Source: Methylocaldum szegediense (GTDB lineage: Bacteria; Pseudomonadota; Gammaproteobacteria; Methylococcales; Methylococcaceae). Taken from it: a DNA stretch of 64,000 nucleotides. The notes under the pieces were generated by a model. It worked only from the letters and a program-made list of their open reading frames with translations, had not been told where the DNA came from and ran no database searches. Made by a program: the position numbers and the translations under genes. The stretch lies in contig NZ_OX458333.1 in assembly GCF_949769195.1 (NCBI RefSeq), forward strand, positions 4,684,001 through 4,748,000. Direction: 5' to 3'. Of this stretch, positions 1 through 6,439 are shown piece by piece. Position 1 is the stretch's first letter. Each line of letters starts with the position of its first letter.

Positions 1-1244
1 AAGGCCGGTTGGGTAGCGCTGGACAGCACGATGCTCACGCCGTAGTGGTGGGCGAGCAGCTTGAGAACGTCGAGGATGGGTTGCAGAAATTCCGGCGGTA
101 AGAGATGTGCCTCGTCCAGTACCACGACGCTGTTCACGATGTTGTGCAGCTTGCGGCAACGGGAGGTTTTAGCCGTGAATAGAGATTCGTAGAATTGGAC
201 GTTGGTGGTGACGATGATGGGCGCGTCCCAGTTCTCACAGGCCAGCCGGCTTTTCAGCGTTTCTTCGCTCGCGTCCGCGTCGGCGTTGCTGTGGTGCTCG
301 ACCACCGGATCGGGAGCTAGCCCTTCGAACACCCGGCGGAACACGTCCGAGGTTTGTTCGATGATGCTGGTATAGGGAATGGCGTAGATGATGCGGCGCT
401 TGCCGTGGCGCTTGGCGTGTTCCAGGGCGAACGCCATGCTCGACAGGGTTTTGCCGCCGCCGGTGGGGACGGTGAGGGAGAACAAGCCCGGCGGTTCGCC
501 GGCGCGTTCCCGGCACTGGCGCAGAGTGTCCGTCCGCAGCCGATTGACGGGCGTCAGCGGACCTTTCTCGGCCAACCGCTCGGCCATGTCTTTCATATAG
601 CGATCGAAACAGGCAAGGAGTTCCGGAATCTCCGGATAGCCGCCGCGCCGTTTGGCCTTGTCCTCCTCCATGAACTCTTCTGTGTCGAGAAAATCGGCGT
701 CCACCAGACAGGAAAACAACATCCGTATCCACAGGGCGAAGCCCTCCTTGAGACCTGGCACGCGGCGTAGGTCGGGCCGGAAGGTATCGCCGGCCGCGAG
801 AATTTCGGCGGGCGGGCCGGCCGAGAGCGCTTCCTGAAGTTCTCGCCTGGCGTTTTCACCGTCCAGCCGCGAGTCGAGCCCGCCGTGCCAGTCGTGAAGT
901 CCGGCGTGATGTCCCGCGATCAGATAGGCCAGCACGCGACCCGCTTTATCGAACCTGTCGCAAGCCAGCAAAGCGCCCGCTGTGGAATGAGGTGCCCTGC
1001 CGGGTTTGCCTTCGATATGGGCATCGCTGTCGTAGCCGCTGGATTTGCGGATGTAGCGCTGAAACCGCTCTCGGTATTTCCCGAGATCGTGCCAAAGACC
1101 GGCCAGGTAAGCCCAGTCGCCGCTACCGAACGTTTCGGCGAATTGGCGGGCCAGCGCGGCTGTGCCGAAGAGGTGGTCAGATAGATCGTGCGTGACGAAT
1201 GCACCGGTTTCGGTCTGTCGGACATGGGCGATTGGATTTGTCAT
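1..1244 (-). CDS. cas3: CRISPR-associated nuclease-helicase Cas3 (3' part outside window)
   Basis: Open reading frame on the minus strand from an ATG at 1244 to the window edge, about 414 codons without a stop. The N-terminus is an HD nuclease domain: HDLSDH near residue 20, then WHDLGK near residue 50 and further histidines near residues 80-115. A superfamily 2 helicase core follows with Walker A TVPTGGGKT, the DEAH box VVLDEAHLL and the motif III serine-alanine-threonine (LSSAT). In type I CRISPR-Cas, Cas3 is recruited by the target-bound Cascade complex, then unwinds and degrades the DNA. HD first and helicase second, with cas3 leading its operon, fits subtype I-C, but the subtype is inferred because the remaining cas genes and the array lie outside. 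The missing part is the C-terminal helicase half. Confidence 0.95.
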   Translation of the reverse strand, partial: MTNPIAHVRQTETGAFVTHDLSDHLFGTAALARQFAETFGSGDWAYLAGLWHDLGKYRERFQRYIRKSSGYDSDAHIEGKPGRAPHSTAGALLACDRFDKAGRVLAYLIAGHHAGLHDWHGGLDSRLDGENARRELQEALSAGPPAEILAAGDTFRPDLRRVPGLKEGFALWIRMLFSCLVDADFLDTEEFMEEDKAKRRGGYPEIPELLACFDRYMKDMAERLAEKGPLTPVNRLRTDTLRQCRERAGEPPGLFSLTVPTGGGKTLSSMAFALEHAKRHGKRRIIYAIPYTSIIEQTSDVFRRVFEGLAPDPVVEHHSNADADASEETLKSRLACENWDAPIIVTTNVQFYESLFTAKTSRCRKLHNIVNSVVVLDEAHLLPPEFLQPILDVLKLLAHHYGVSIVLSSATQPA

Positions 1245-1275
1245 GGCTCGAAACCTTTTTTCAAATTAAGCATAG

Positions 1276-1464
1276 TCAATCCAATCCGCTGAGCTTGATG
1301 CCCCGCCGGATGTACGTCGGAATGTCGTAGTTGACGCGTGCGGAAGCGACCTGCGCTCGATCGAACGATGGTTGCGGTCTTGGTAGAGGATAGGTGGGGT
1401 GGGGCACGGAAGCGTTCGCGCGAGCGTCGCGGCGTTTCCGAAACGAAAGGAAAGCTTTGAACAT
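1276..1464 (-). CDS. Small conserved protein, copy A (FtsZ-tail-like C-terminus)
   Basis: A 62-residue ORF 31 bp upstream of cas3 on the same strand. It starts MFKAFLSFRKRR, continues with a proline/serine-rich middle and ends in a peptide containing YDIPTYIRRGIKLSG. Copy B at 4021-4218 has the same layout and the same C-terminal peptide. Over the last ~24 shared codons the two copies differ at seven third positions (for example ATT/ATC, TAC/TAT, CGG/CGA), all synonymous, so the protein sequence has been under selection. I do not recognise a named family. The C-terminus resembles the FtsZ C-terminal conserved peptide (DIPAFLR or DIPTFLR); this is a similarity I notice and not a proven relation. 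The basic, short N-terminus has no obvious membrane segment. Confidence 0.72.
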   Translation of the reverse strand: MFKAFLSFRKRRDARANASVPHPTYPLPRPQPSFDRAQVASARVNYDIPTYIRRGIKLSGLD

Positions 1465-1512
1465 CGATCGTATCTTCTTCGGATGTAGGGACGGAGATAC
1501 TTTACGGGAGGT

Positions 1513-1535
1513 AGTCGCTCAGGACGTGAGCCACT
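1513..1535 (-). promoter_or_regulatory. Conserved leader hairpin, copy A
   Basis: The sequence agtcgctcaggacgtgagcc followed by act can fold into a 9-bp stem with one mismatch and a 5-nt loop. The same hairpin with a one-base loop change occurs at 4266-4288 upstream of copy B. Conservation in both leaders suggests an RNA or operator element controlling the small ORF. Its function is unknown. Confidence 0.5.
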
Positions 1536-1701
1536 GAATCGGTCGATGAAAATTTTTTTCAAGACTCACGCTGAAACGGGCTCGCGCTTCTTTCCGGGAA
1601 GGAGCGAAGCGTGAGGTTCCGTTTGCTTCTAGAGCATTTTCAGATTCATTGAAAGGCAATCGAGGGAAGGGAAAATGAGCGAGGGCAGGTCAGACCCTAG
1701 G

Positions 1702-2766
1702 TGTCGCGTCTCGTGTGATTATTTACCGAGAAGGAGTTATGCTCTGTTCGAAGCCCGGAGCCTTCTCCAGGAGATATTCGGTTCGTCCAAGTGAGGTTTC
1801 TCTCCATGCAGATTCGTCTTCATAAGAACGCCCGTACCACCCCGGCCGTTCGGCAGGCCATTCAAGCGTCCACGTTGAGCGAGCGCGCCTTGGCCCAAAA
1901 GCATGGCATTAGCCGAACGACCGTCCGCAAGTGGAAACACCGCTCCTCGGTCGAAGATGCCTCACACCGGCCCCACACCCTCAGAACCACGCTCACGCCC
2001 GCCCAGGAAGCCATCGTGGTCTACCTCCGCCAAGCTCTGCTCCTCCCCTTGGATGATCTCCTGGCCGTGACCCGGGAATTTCTCAATCCCGCCGTGTCCC
2101 GTTCCGGGCTAGACCGCTGCCTGCGCCGCCACGGGGTGGCGTCCCTCAAGACCCTGCTTCCGCCTACAGAGAAGGCGAAGGTCAAACCCTTCAAGGCCTA
2201 TGAGCCCGGCTTCCTTCACCTGGATGTTAAGTACTTGCCCGCCATCGACGGCGAACCCCGCCGATACCTGTTCGTCGCCATCGACCGCGCCACCCGCTGG
2301 GTCTATGTCGCCCTCAAGCCCAACCGCACCGCCTTAAGCGCAAAGGACTTCCTCAAAGCGGTGATTCAGGCCGCGCCTTTCCGCATCCAGAAATGCCTGA
2401 CCGACAACGGCTCGGAGTTTACCGACCGTTTCCTGACCCGAACTCGGCAGCCCTCGGGGACGCATGAGTTTGACCGCCTCTGTACTGAACAAGGCATCGA
2501 ACATCGCCTGATTCCGCCGGGCCGGCCCCAAACGAATGGCCTGGTGGAACGCTTCAATGGCCGCATCGAGGAGGTGTTGCAAACCCATCACTTCGATTCA
2601 ACCGCCGATCTGGACACCACCTTGCACCGCTATGTCGAGCTGTACAATCATCACATTCCCCAAAAGGCCTTAGGCCATCTCACCCCGATCCAGGCTCTCA
2701 AAAACTGGCAACTGTCCCATCCTCATCTTTTTCGAAAGAAGGTTTACGATCTTGCGGGACTTGACA
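1702..2766 (+). mobile_element. IS481-family insertion sequence, complete
   Basis: A 1,065-bp element. Its left end TGTCGCGTCTCG and right end (reverse complement TGTCAAGTCCCG) form imperfect terminal inverted repeats with the TGT...ACA termini usual for the family. It is flanked by a perfect 6-bp direct duplication, CCTAGG, at 1696-1701 and 2767-2772, matching the NCTAGN target preference reported for IS481. The transposase fills the element. Intact ends, duplication and ORF indicate recent insertion. It lies between cas3 and the toxin-antitoxin pair, in the opposite orientation. Confidence 0.93.
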
Positions 2767-2771
2767 CCTAG
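1806..2771 (+). CDS. IS481-family transposase
   Basis: About 321 residues from the ATG at 1806, chosen because the family normally begins close to an IHKNAR-type motif (here MQIRLHKNAR) and a GAGG lies upstream; an alternative start is at 1791. An N-terminal helix-turn-helix (LAQKHGISRTTVRKWK) is followed by an rve/DDE catalytic core: the first Asp in FLHLDVKY, the second in LTDNGSEFT, and the Glu in TNGLVERFNGRI. The stop codon TAG (2769-2771) lies outside the element, inside the right copy of the CCTAGG target duplication, so the ORF is closed by the insertion site itself. Confidence 0.93.
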   Translation: MQIRLHKNARTTPAVRQAIQASTLSERALAQKHGISRTTVRKWKHRSSVEDASHRPHTLRTTLTPAQEAIVVYLRQALLLPLDDLLAVTREFLNPAVSRSGLDRCLRRHGVASLKTLLPPTEKAKVKPFKAYEPGFLHLDVKYLPAIDGEPRRYLFVAIDRATRWVYVALKPNRTALSAKDFLKAVIQAAPFRIQKCLTDNGSEFTDRFLTRTRQPSGTHEFDRLCTEQGIEHRLIPPGRPQTNGLVERFNGRIEEVLQTHHFDSTADLDTTLHRYVELYNHHIPQKALGHLTPIQALKNWQLSHPHLFRKKVYDLAGLDT

Positions 2772-2812
2772 GCCGTAATTCGTCCTACCCCGCCCTTGTC
2801 AACCCACAAAGC

Positions 2813-3127
2813 CGTCATTCCGGCAGGAATCGGAAGCCGAAGAGCGGTTCGCTTCGCTCACCGCACCCTACGGCCAATAGCAACTCCGTAGCCCGGATGG
2901 AGCGAACGCGGAATCCGGGACAACTCCATTCCCCGCATTCCGCTGCGCTCCATGCGGGCTACGAACTTACGTCCCCCAACGCCGTCATTCCGGTAGGGAT
3001 TGCCGGAATCCAGAACCAGGGACGGTAAAGCACCTCGTCCCGGTCGTATAGGCCCCAGTTATCTCCCCACCTCGAACGGTGCCTGTCCCGAGCTCAGTCG
3101 AAGGGCCTGTCCTGAGCTTGTCGAAGG
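2813..3127. repeat. Cluster of dispersed intergenic repeats
   Basis: The gene-free stretch 2773-3216 holds several short repeat types. (a) A long imperfect inverted repeat pairs gtagcccggatggagcg (2888-2919) with its near complement at 2931-2962. (b) A hairpin built on attccgg...ccggaat lies at 2982-3012, with a related cattccgg motif at 2813. (c) Two tandem units of about 24 bp, gcctgtcc(c/t)gagct(c/t) plus gtcgaagg, lie at 3081-3127; part of the same motif recurs near 20366. These resemble REP-type elements that accumulate between genes in this group. No ORF is convincing here. Confidence 0.75.
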
Positions 3128-3216
3128 GCGGATCGCTTCGCTTATCACACCCTATTTCCACTACGGCTAAATGATTTCCGCAACGTAGGTCTACCGTAAA
3201 ACAAAATGAAATCGCT

Positions 3217-3639
3217 CTAATCTCCCAATTCGAAAAGATTGACATACCCTTCGCGCCCATACGCGATGATTTTCTCGTCAGCAGTCATTAGACGGAGGCT
3301 TTTCACTCGTGCAATGGCGATAAGAAACCGGTCGGCGGGATCACCATGGATCGCCCCTGGAAGCCGGGTACTTTCCACGGTGCTTTCGACATCCAACGGC
3401 AGTAATCGGAGTCCCGGCAGAGACGTTGCACGCTCGACCCAAACATTGAATGCCGCCGAGAGCGAGAGTCTGCGTTTGCTCTGCAGCATCCCGATTTCCC
3501 AAACCGATACCGTGGAGACGAAGAGTCGAGATTGCCGGCGCTTGGCTTCGATACGTGCAATTGCATCTGCCGGCAAGCGCTGGGCTATGCCTTCCGCGTA
3601 CCAAAGCCAGGCATGGGTATCCAGCAGCAGTCCGTTCAT
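3217..3639 (-). CDS. vapC: PIN-domain toxin, VapC family
   Basis: 140 residues with the acidic residues of a PIN ribonuclease: LLLDTHAWLWY at the N-terminus, SVWEIGML near residue 47 and GDPADRFLIA near residue 98. VapC toxins cleave RNA (often tRNA) with Mg2+ and are neutralised by a cognate antitoxin. The start overlaps the antitoxin stop by 4 nt (ATGA), the usual antitoxin-first arrangement. The closest recognisable subgroup is the VapC type paired with Phd/YefM antitoxins. It sits between the WYL regulator and cas3, so it may be a passenger stabilising the locus. Confidence 0.9.
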   Translation of the reverse strand: MNGLLLDTHAWLWYAEGIAQRLPADAIARIEAKRRQSRLFVSTVSVWEIGMLQSKRRLSLSAAFNVWVERATSLPGLRLLPLDVESTVESTRLPGAIHGDPADRFLIAIARVKSLRLMTADEKIIAYGREGYVNLFELGD

Positions 3640-3932
3640 TTACTTGCCCTGTCTCCATTGTCGGGCTGCCCGCCTCGCGGGAGATCGCGATAGAGATCAT
3701 CCTCATTTCCGGTTAGAGCACTCCAAGGTTCATCGATAGAGGAAACGACATCGCCCAGAATAGTGACCGTGCCTTTCATGTAACCGAACTGGGTCTCCGA
3801 AGGTTCTTCGATTGGCACCAGTTTGGCGATAGGTTTGCCACGTTTGGTGATCACAACTGGTTCACGGGTTTTATTGATCTCATCCATAAGTTTCAAGCAT
3901 TTAGCCTTGAATTCCGCGGCAGTGATTTTCAC
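3636..3932 (-). CDS. vapB: Phd/YefM-family antitoxin
   Basis: 98 residues from a GTG at 3932 (KITAAEFKAKCLKLMDEI), preceded by GAGG 8 nt upstream. An upstream ATG at 4028 is possible but would add residues foreign to the family and run through the operator. The N-terminus is the Phd/YefM DNA-binding fold with VVITKRGKPIAKLVP. The C-terminal half is acidic and would wrap the toxin. It is translationally coupled to the PIN toxin and probably represses its own promoter with the toxin as corepressor, through the palindrome at 3953-3973. Confidence 0.88.
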   Translation of the reverse strand: MKITAAEFKAKCLKLMDEINKTREPVVITKRGKPIAKLVPIEEPSETQFGYMKGTVTILGDVVSSIDEPWSALTGNEDDLYRDLPRGGQPDNGDRASK

Positions 3933-3952
3933 GATTGACACCTCGATATGAT

Positions 3953-3973
3953 ATGACCACTTAATATGGTCAT
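3953..3973 (-). promoter_or_regulatory. Putative toxin-antitoxin operator
   Basis: A perfect 7-bp inverted repeat, atgacca - 7 nt - tggtcat, about 20 bp upstream of the antitoxin start, flanked by further imperfect symmetry (cgatat ... atatcg). An AT-rich palindrome directly upstream of a Phd/YefM antitoxin is the expected autoregulatory site. Confidence 0.65.
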
Positions 3974-4020
3974 TATATCGAATTTGTGGCTTGGCACTTT
4001 TCGCGTCATTCCACGCTTGT

Positions 4021-4218
4021 TTATTCATTCAAGCCGCTTAGCTTTATCCCTCGCCGGATATACGTCGGGATGTCGTAGTTGACGCGTGCCGATATGGCCT
4101 GCATCTGACCGGATGATGACTGTGGCTGCTGGAAAGGACACGTGGGATGGACGATGGAAGAGCTTGCAAGAGCGCGAGCGTTACGGCGTTTCACGATTGA
4201 AAAGAAGCTGTTGAACAT
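4021..4218 (-). CDS. Small conserved protein, copy B (FtsZ-tail-like C-terminus)
   Basis: 65 residues, a paralogue of the ORF at 1276-1464. It begins MFNSFFSIVKRRNAR and ends with YDIPTYIRRGIKLSG plus a short tail. A GGAG 8 nt before the ATG is a good ribosome-binding site. The middle third diverges from copy A while both ends are kept. It lies 91 bp downstream of the WYL regulator and in the same direction. No family is recognised. The identical C-terminal peptide with synonymous-only changes is the main evidence that it is a real gene. Confidence 0.72.
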   Translation of the reverse strand: MFNSFFSIVKRRNARALASSSIVHPTCPFQQPQSSSGQMQAISARVNYDIPTYIRRGIKLSGLNE

Positions 4219-4309
4219 GATCGTATCTCCGATAGGTATAACGACGGAGATACTCTACGACAGCAAGTCGCTCAGGGCGTGAGCCACTAAATCGACCCGT
4301 GAAAATTTT
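4022..4309 (-). repeat. Direct repeat unit, copy B (small ORF plus leader)
   Basis: Partner of 1276-1559. The upstream limit of similarity coincides with the WYL stop codon at 4310-4312. The two copies are about 2.7 kb apart and enclose the toxin-antitoxin pair, the repeat cluster and the IS481 element. Confidence 0.8.
4266..4288 (-). promoter_or_regulatory. Conserved leader hairpin, copy B
   Basis: Same stem as at 1513-1535 (agtcgctca ... tgagccact), with a loop change of gga to ggg. It lies about 50 bp upstream of the small ORF start. Confidence 0.5.
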
Positions 4310-5278
4310 TTATCCGTAACGGGCAGCCATCGCCTGAATCGTTTCTTTCAGGCGCTCGCGAAGCGAGTTCGGGGCAAGGACTTCAACTGCCGCGCCGTGT
4401 TTGAGGATGTCCATGAGCAGTTCGCGGTCGTCGGCATAGGGGATTTCGAGTACATAGCTGCCGTCGGCTTCGAACCGGCCCTTTTGCTCGGGATGCCAGA
4501 CTTCGTAGCTGATCCAGCGGGCGCGTTCGGGGGTGAAGCGTAATTTGGCCCAGTGGACTTCGGCGCCAGCGAAGATGCCGTATCCGGACGCGAGTTCTTT
4601 GTCCAACTCCTCGTCCGAAATTTCGTCGGCGGGTTCGTTCAATGCCGATGCAGAGCGTAGCGCATCCATGGCAAAGCTACGGATGGCACCACGGAGATGA
4701 CACCAGGCGTCCAGATACCAGTTCTCCCGGTAGTGAATCAGGCGTTGCGGCGACACCGTGCGTTCGGAGGTTTCGTCGGTATGGCGGTTGTAATGGACGA
4801 TGTGCAGCCGGCGGCGTCTGAGCAGCGCAGTCGCAACGACCTCGAAATGCTGAAGATCGACCGTTCGCCGTGCGACGTGGAACACGCGGACGCGTTTTTC
4901 CACTTCCTCCCATTCGTGATCGCCGGTGCTGAGCAAGGCGTTGAGGCGGGCGAGCAGGGGCTGAATATGGGGTTCCAGCAGTCCCGGCTGCAGATCTTTG
5001 AGCAGTTGCCGCATGGTGAGAAGGGCATGGATTTCAGAGGCGTTGAACCAAAGCCCTGGCAGTTCGTAGGCTGCATCGCCGTTTGGTGTTCCGAAACGAT
5101 AGCCGCGGGTTTTTCGGTCCCAGACGATCGGTGCGTTGAGTCGGTTACGCATATATTCGAGATCCCGCTTGAAAGTCGCGGCCGATATACCCAACTCTTC
5201 AAGGAATGTCTTTTGAGCGACGTTTTCCCGCTCGCGGATCAGGTGATCGATTTTGTAGAAGCGTTCGGTGCGGTCCAT
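4310..5278 (-). CDS. WYL-domain transcriptional regulator (YafY type), CRISPR-linked
   Basis: 322 residues. The N-terminus is a winged helix-turn-helix (TFLEELGISAATFKRDLEYM, residues ~24-43). The central WYL domain includes the signature ENWYLDAWCHLRGAIRSF near residue 188, and a WCX-type C-terminus follows. WYL proteins are ligand-sensing regulators repeatedly found next to CRISPR-Cas and other defence genes, where they control expression. This one reads toward cas3, so it probably regulates that operon. It has a strong GGAGG at 5288-5292, directly against the presumed left end of the prophage, so its native promoter has probably been displaced. Confidence 0.9.
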   Translation of the reverse strand: MDRTERFYKIDHLIRERENVAQKTFLEELGISAATFKRDLEYMRNRLNAPIVWDRKTRGYRFGTPNGDAAYELPGLWFNASEIHALLTMRQLLKDLQPGLLEPHIQPLLARLNALLSTGDHEWEEVEKRVRVFHVARRTVDLQHFEVVATALLRRRRLHIVHYNRHTDETSERTVSPQRLIHYRENWYLDAWCHLRGAIRSFAMDALRSASALNEPADEISDEELDKELASGYGIFAGAEVHWAKLRFTPERARWISYEVWHPEQKGRFEADGSYVLEIPYADDRELLMDILKHGAAVEVLAPNSLRERLKETIQAMAARYG

Positions 5279-5292
5279 GTTGTTTTCCTCCT

Positions 5293-5317
5293 GTTAGGGC
5301 GCATTTAGTTTGAAAGA
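5293..5317 (+). promoter_or_regulatory. Candidate prophage left end / MuA-binding site
   Basis: Begins TG and contains atttagtttgaaag, which resembles the reverse complement of the sites at 5537-5556 and 17900-17919 (cttaatttgagactg). It lies at the host-prophage boundary, immediately beside the WYL ribosome-binding site. Confidence 0.5.
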
Positions 5318-5393
5318 GGACGCGGGATTATCCGGGATCATGCGGGAAGGCGTGGGAACGCGGGTAGCGCGCGGCCTTCGGGGATTTAAAGAC

Positions 5394-5439
5394 CGAAAAA
5401 ACGGCATTTGAGAGGTTTGAAAAATTCGGCCGTTTTTCG
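5394..5439 (-). terminator. Possible terminator downstream of the prophage repressor
   Basis: cgaaaaaacggc (5394-5405) is complementary to gccgtttttcg (5429-5439), giving an 11-bp stem that ends in a T/A tract on both strands. The loop is about 23 nt, long for an intrinsic terminator. If it works it would stop repressor transcripts before the WYL gene. Confidence 0.4.
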
Positions 5440-5536
5440 CTTGTTGCCGCACATGAAATGAAAACTGGCAAGCGAGGCGCGGCGGTGGCGGAAAATGTTC
5501 AATCCAAGAGCGGCAAGCAACCCCAAAAAACCACGC

Positions 5537-5556
5537 CAGTCTCAAATTAAGCGACG
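5537..5556. promoter_or_regulatory. Candidate internal MuA-binding site / direct repeat, left
   Basis: cagtctcaaattaagcgacg, identical in 19 of 20 positions to 17900-17919 and in the same orientation. It lies just downstream of the repressor gene. It is probably a transposase-binding site near the left end; alternatively the two are recombination repeats flanking the phage genes. Confidence 0.55.
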
Positions 5557-5570
5557 CCCGAACAGGACCG

Positions 5571-6179
5571 TCATTCGGCCGCCACAAGAATAGCATCTTG
5601 GACAACCGCCTCATCCACCTTCTTGTTCTTAAAGAAGGTTCGATAGAGGAGAGCAATCACCCGAGCTTTCTTCGAGATCGGTAAGGTGATGTTAGAGGCT
5701 TTAAGGATGTTCTCGGTGGTTTCCATAACCTCTGAAAGTAGCTCAGGATCGATCCCTTCGTTGCGTGCTAAAGTTGATTGAGCGAGGAGCTCGTCTAAGC
5801 GCTGGCCAATGGCAGCGTCGTCTACAGCTTTTCCGGCGGTCCGTCGTTCCTCGTTTTTCCAAGCGTCAAATATCAACCTTTCCATGGCATCTGTATCGAT
5901 GCCGATTTTCAAGGCAATCATTATTAGAAGATGGTGGTGCGCGGCCGCGTCGTCCATCAAAGCCTCTACTTCAAGGCGCTTACCTGTTAGTAAGTAATTG
6001 ATGTCGACATTCTTTGCGGTTATTGCCGCAAGGTAGACAGCATCTGGTGCGCGCTCGCCTTTTTCATATTTCAACTGAGTCAATTTCTTAACGCCGCCTA
6101 AAGCCCCGAACGCTTCTTGGCTTAGGCCTAATCGCTCTCGTTCTTCACGTAGTCTTTTACCGAAGATATGTAATTGCAT
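5571..6179 (-). CDS. Prophage repressor (Mu c-like), XRE helix-turn-helix
   Basis: 202 residues from an ATG at 6179; a GTG 12 nt upstream is an alternative start. The N-terminal XRE-type helix-turn-helix is RERLGLSQEAFGALGG followed by QLKYEKGERAP (residues ~10-45), typical of lysogeny repressors. The C-terminal part is helical with no recognised peptidase motif. It is divergent from the Ner-like gene, with repeated operator half-sites between them, matching the early switch of transposable phages. It probably maintains the lysogenic state by blocking the transposase operon. Confidence 0.82.
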   Translation of the reverse strand: MQLHIFGKRLREERERLGLSQEAFGALGGVKKLTQLKYEKGERAPDAVYLAAITAKNVDINYLLTGKRLEVEALMDDAAAHHHLLIMIALKIGIDTDAMERLIFDAWKNEERRTAGKAVDDAAIGQRLDELLAQSTLARNEGIDPELLSEVMETTENILKASNITLPISKKARVIALLYRTFFKNKKVDEAVVQDAILVAAE

Positions 6180-6191
6180 ACATAAAAACAC

Positions 6192-6227
6192 GATGGTATT
6201 CTTTTGGATACCATCATTTGATGGTAT
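6192..6227. promoter_or_regulatory. Prophage early operator with three half-sites
   Basis: GATGGTAT at 6192-6199 forms an inverted repeat with ATACCATC at 6208-6215, and a third GATGGTAT lies at 6220-6227, 28 bp from the first. The cluster fills the short gap between the divergent repressor and Ner-like genes, as expected of a lysis/lysogeny operator. Confidence 0.75.
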
Positions 6228-6247
6228 TCGTTGGTGAGGGTATCGAA

Positions 6248-6439
6248 ATGAAAACTGTTGAACAAGTACGCGAGGAGCTACGCAACCGCGGCGAAACCAT
6301 TGCTCAATGGGCTCGCAAGAATGGCTTCGAACCGGATCATGTCCGAAACGTTCTCTACGGCAGAGCCAAGGGCCATTGGGGTTCAGCCCATGCTATAGCT
6401 GTCAAGCTGGGACTCAAAAATGGAGAAATTGTCGAATGA
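6248..6439 (+). CDS. Ner-like / BcepMu gp16-family DNA-binding protein
   Basis: 63 residues from the ATG at 6248, preceded by GAGGG. The helix-turn-helix region is RGETIAQWARKNGFEPDHVRNVLYGR, followed by a basic GHWGSAHAIAVKLGLK. It resembles small early proteins of transposable phages that sit between repressor and transposase and turn down early promoters. It overlaps the transposase start by 4 nt (ATGA), so the two are translationally coupled. Confidence 0.8.
   Translation: MKTVEQVREELRNRGETIAQWARKNGFEPDHVRNVLYGRAKGHWGSAHAIAVKLGLKNGEIVE

Larger units (their letters stand above)
1276..1559 (-). repeat. Direct repeat unit, copy A (small ORF plus leader)
   Basis: About 285 bp matching 4022-4309 in the same orientation. 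It spans the small ORF and roughly 95 bp upstream of it. The leader keeps several blocks: gatcgtatct, cggagatact, a hairpin at 1513-1535 and a terminal gaaaattttt tract. Similarity stops just after that tract. In copy B the same point abuts the stop codon of the WYL regulator, so the duplicated unit corresponds to the interval downstream of the WYL gene. Confidence 0.8.

Noticed and set aside
1-5300. CRISPR repeat-spacer array
   Set aside because: No regularly spaced identical repeats of 25-40 bp are visible; the array, if any, is beyond the left edge.
6307-6435. Upstream extension of the transposase ORF
   Set aside because: Overlaps the Ner-like gene in another frame; the ATG at 6436 coupled by ATGA is the natural start.
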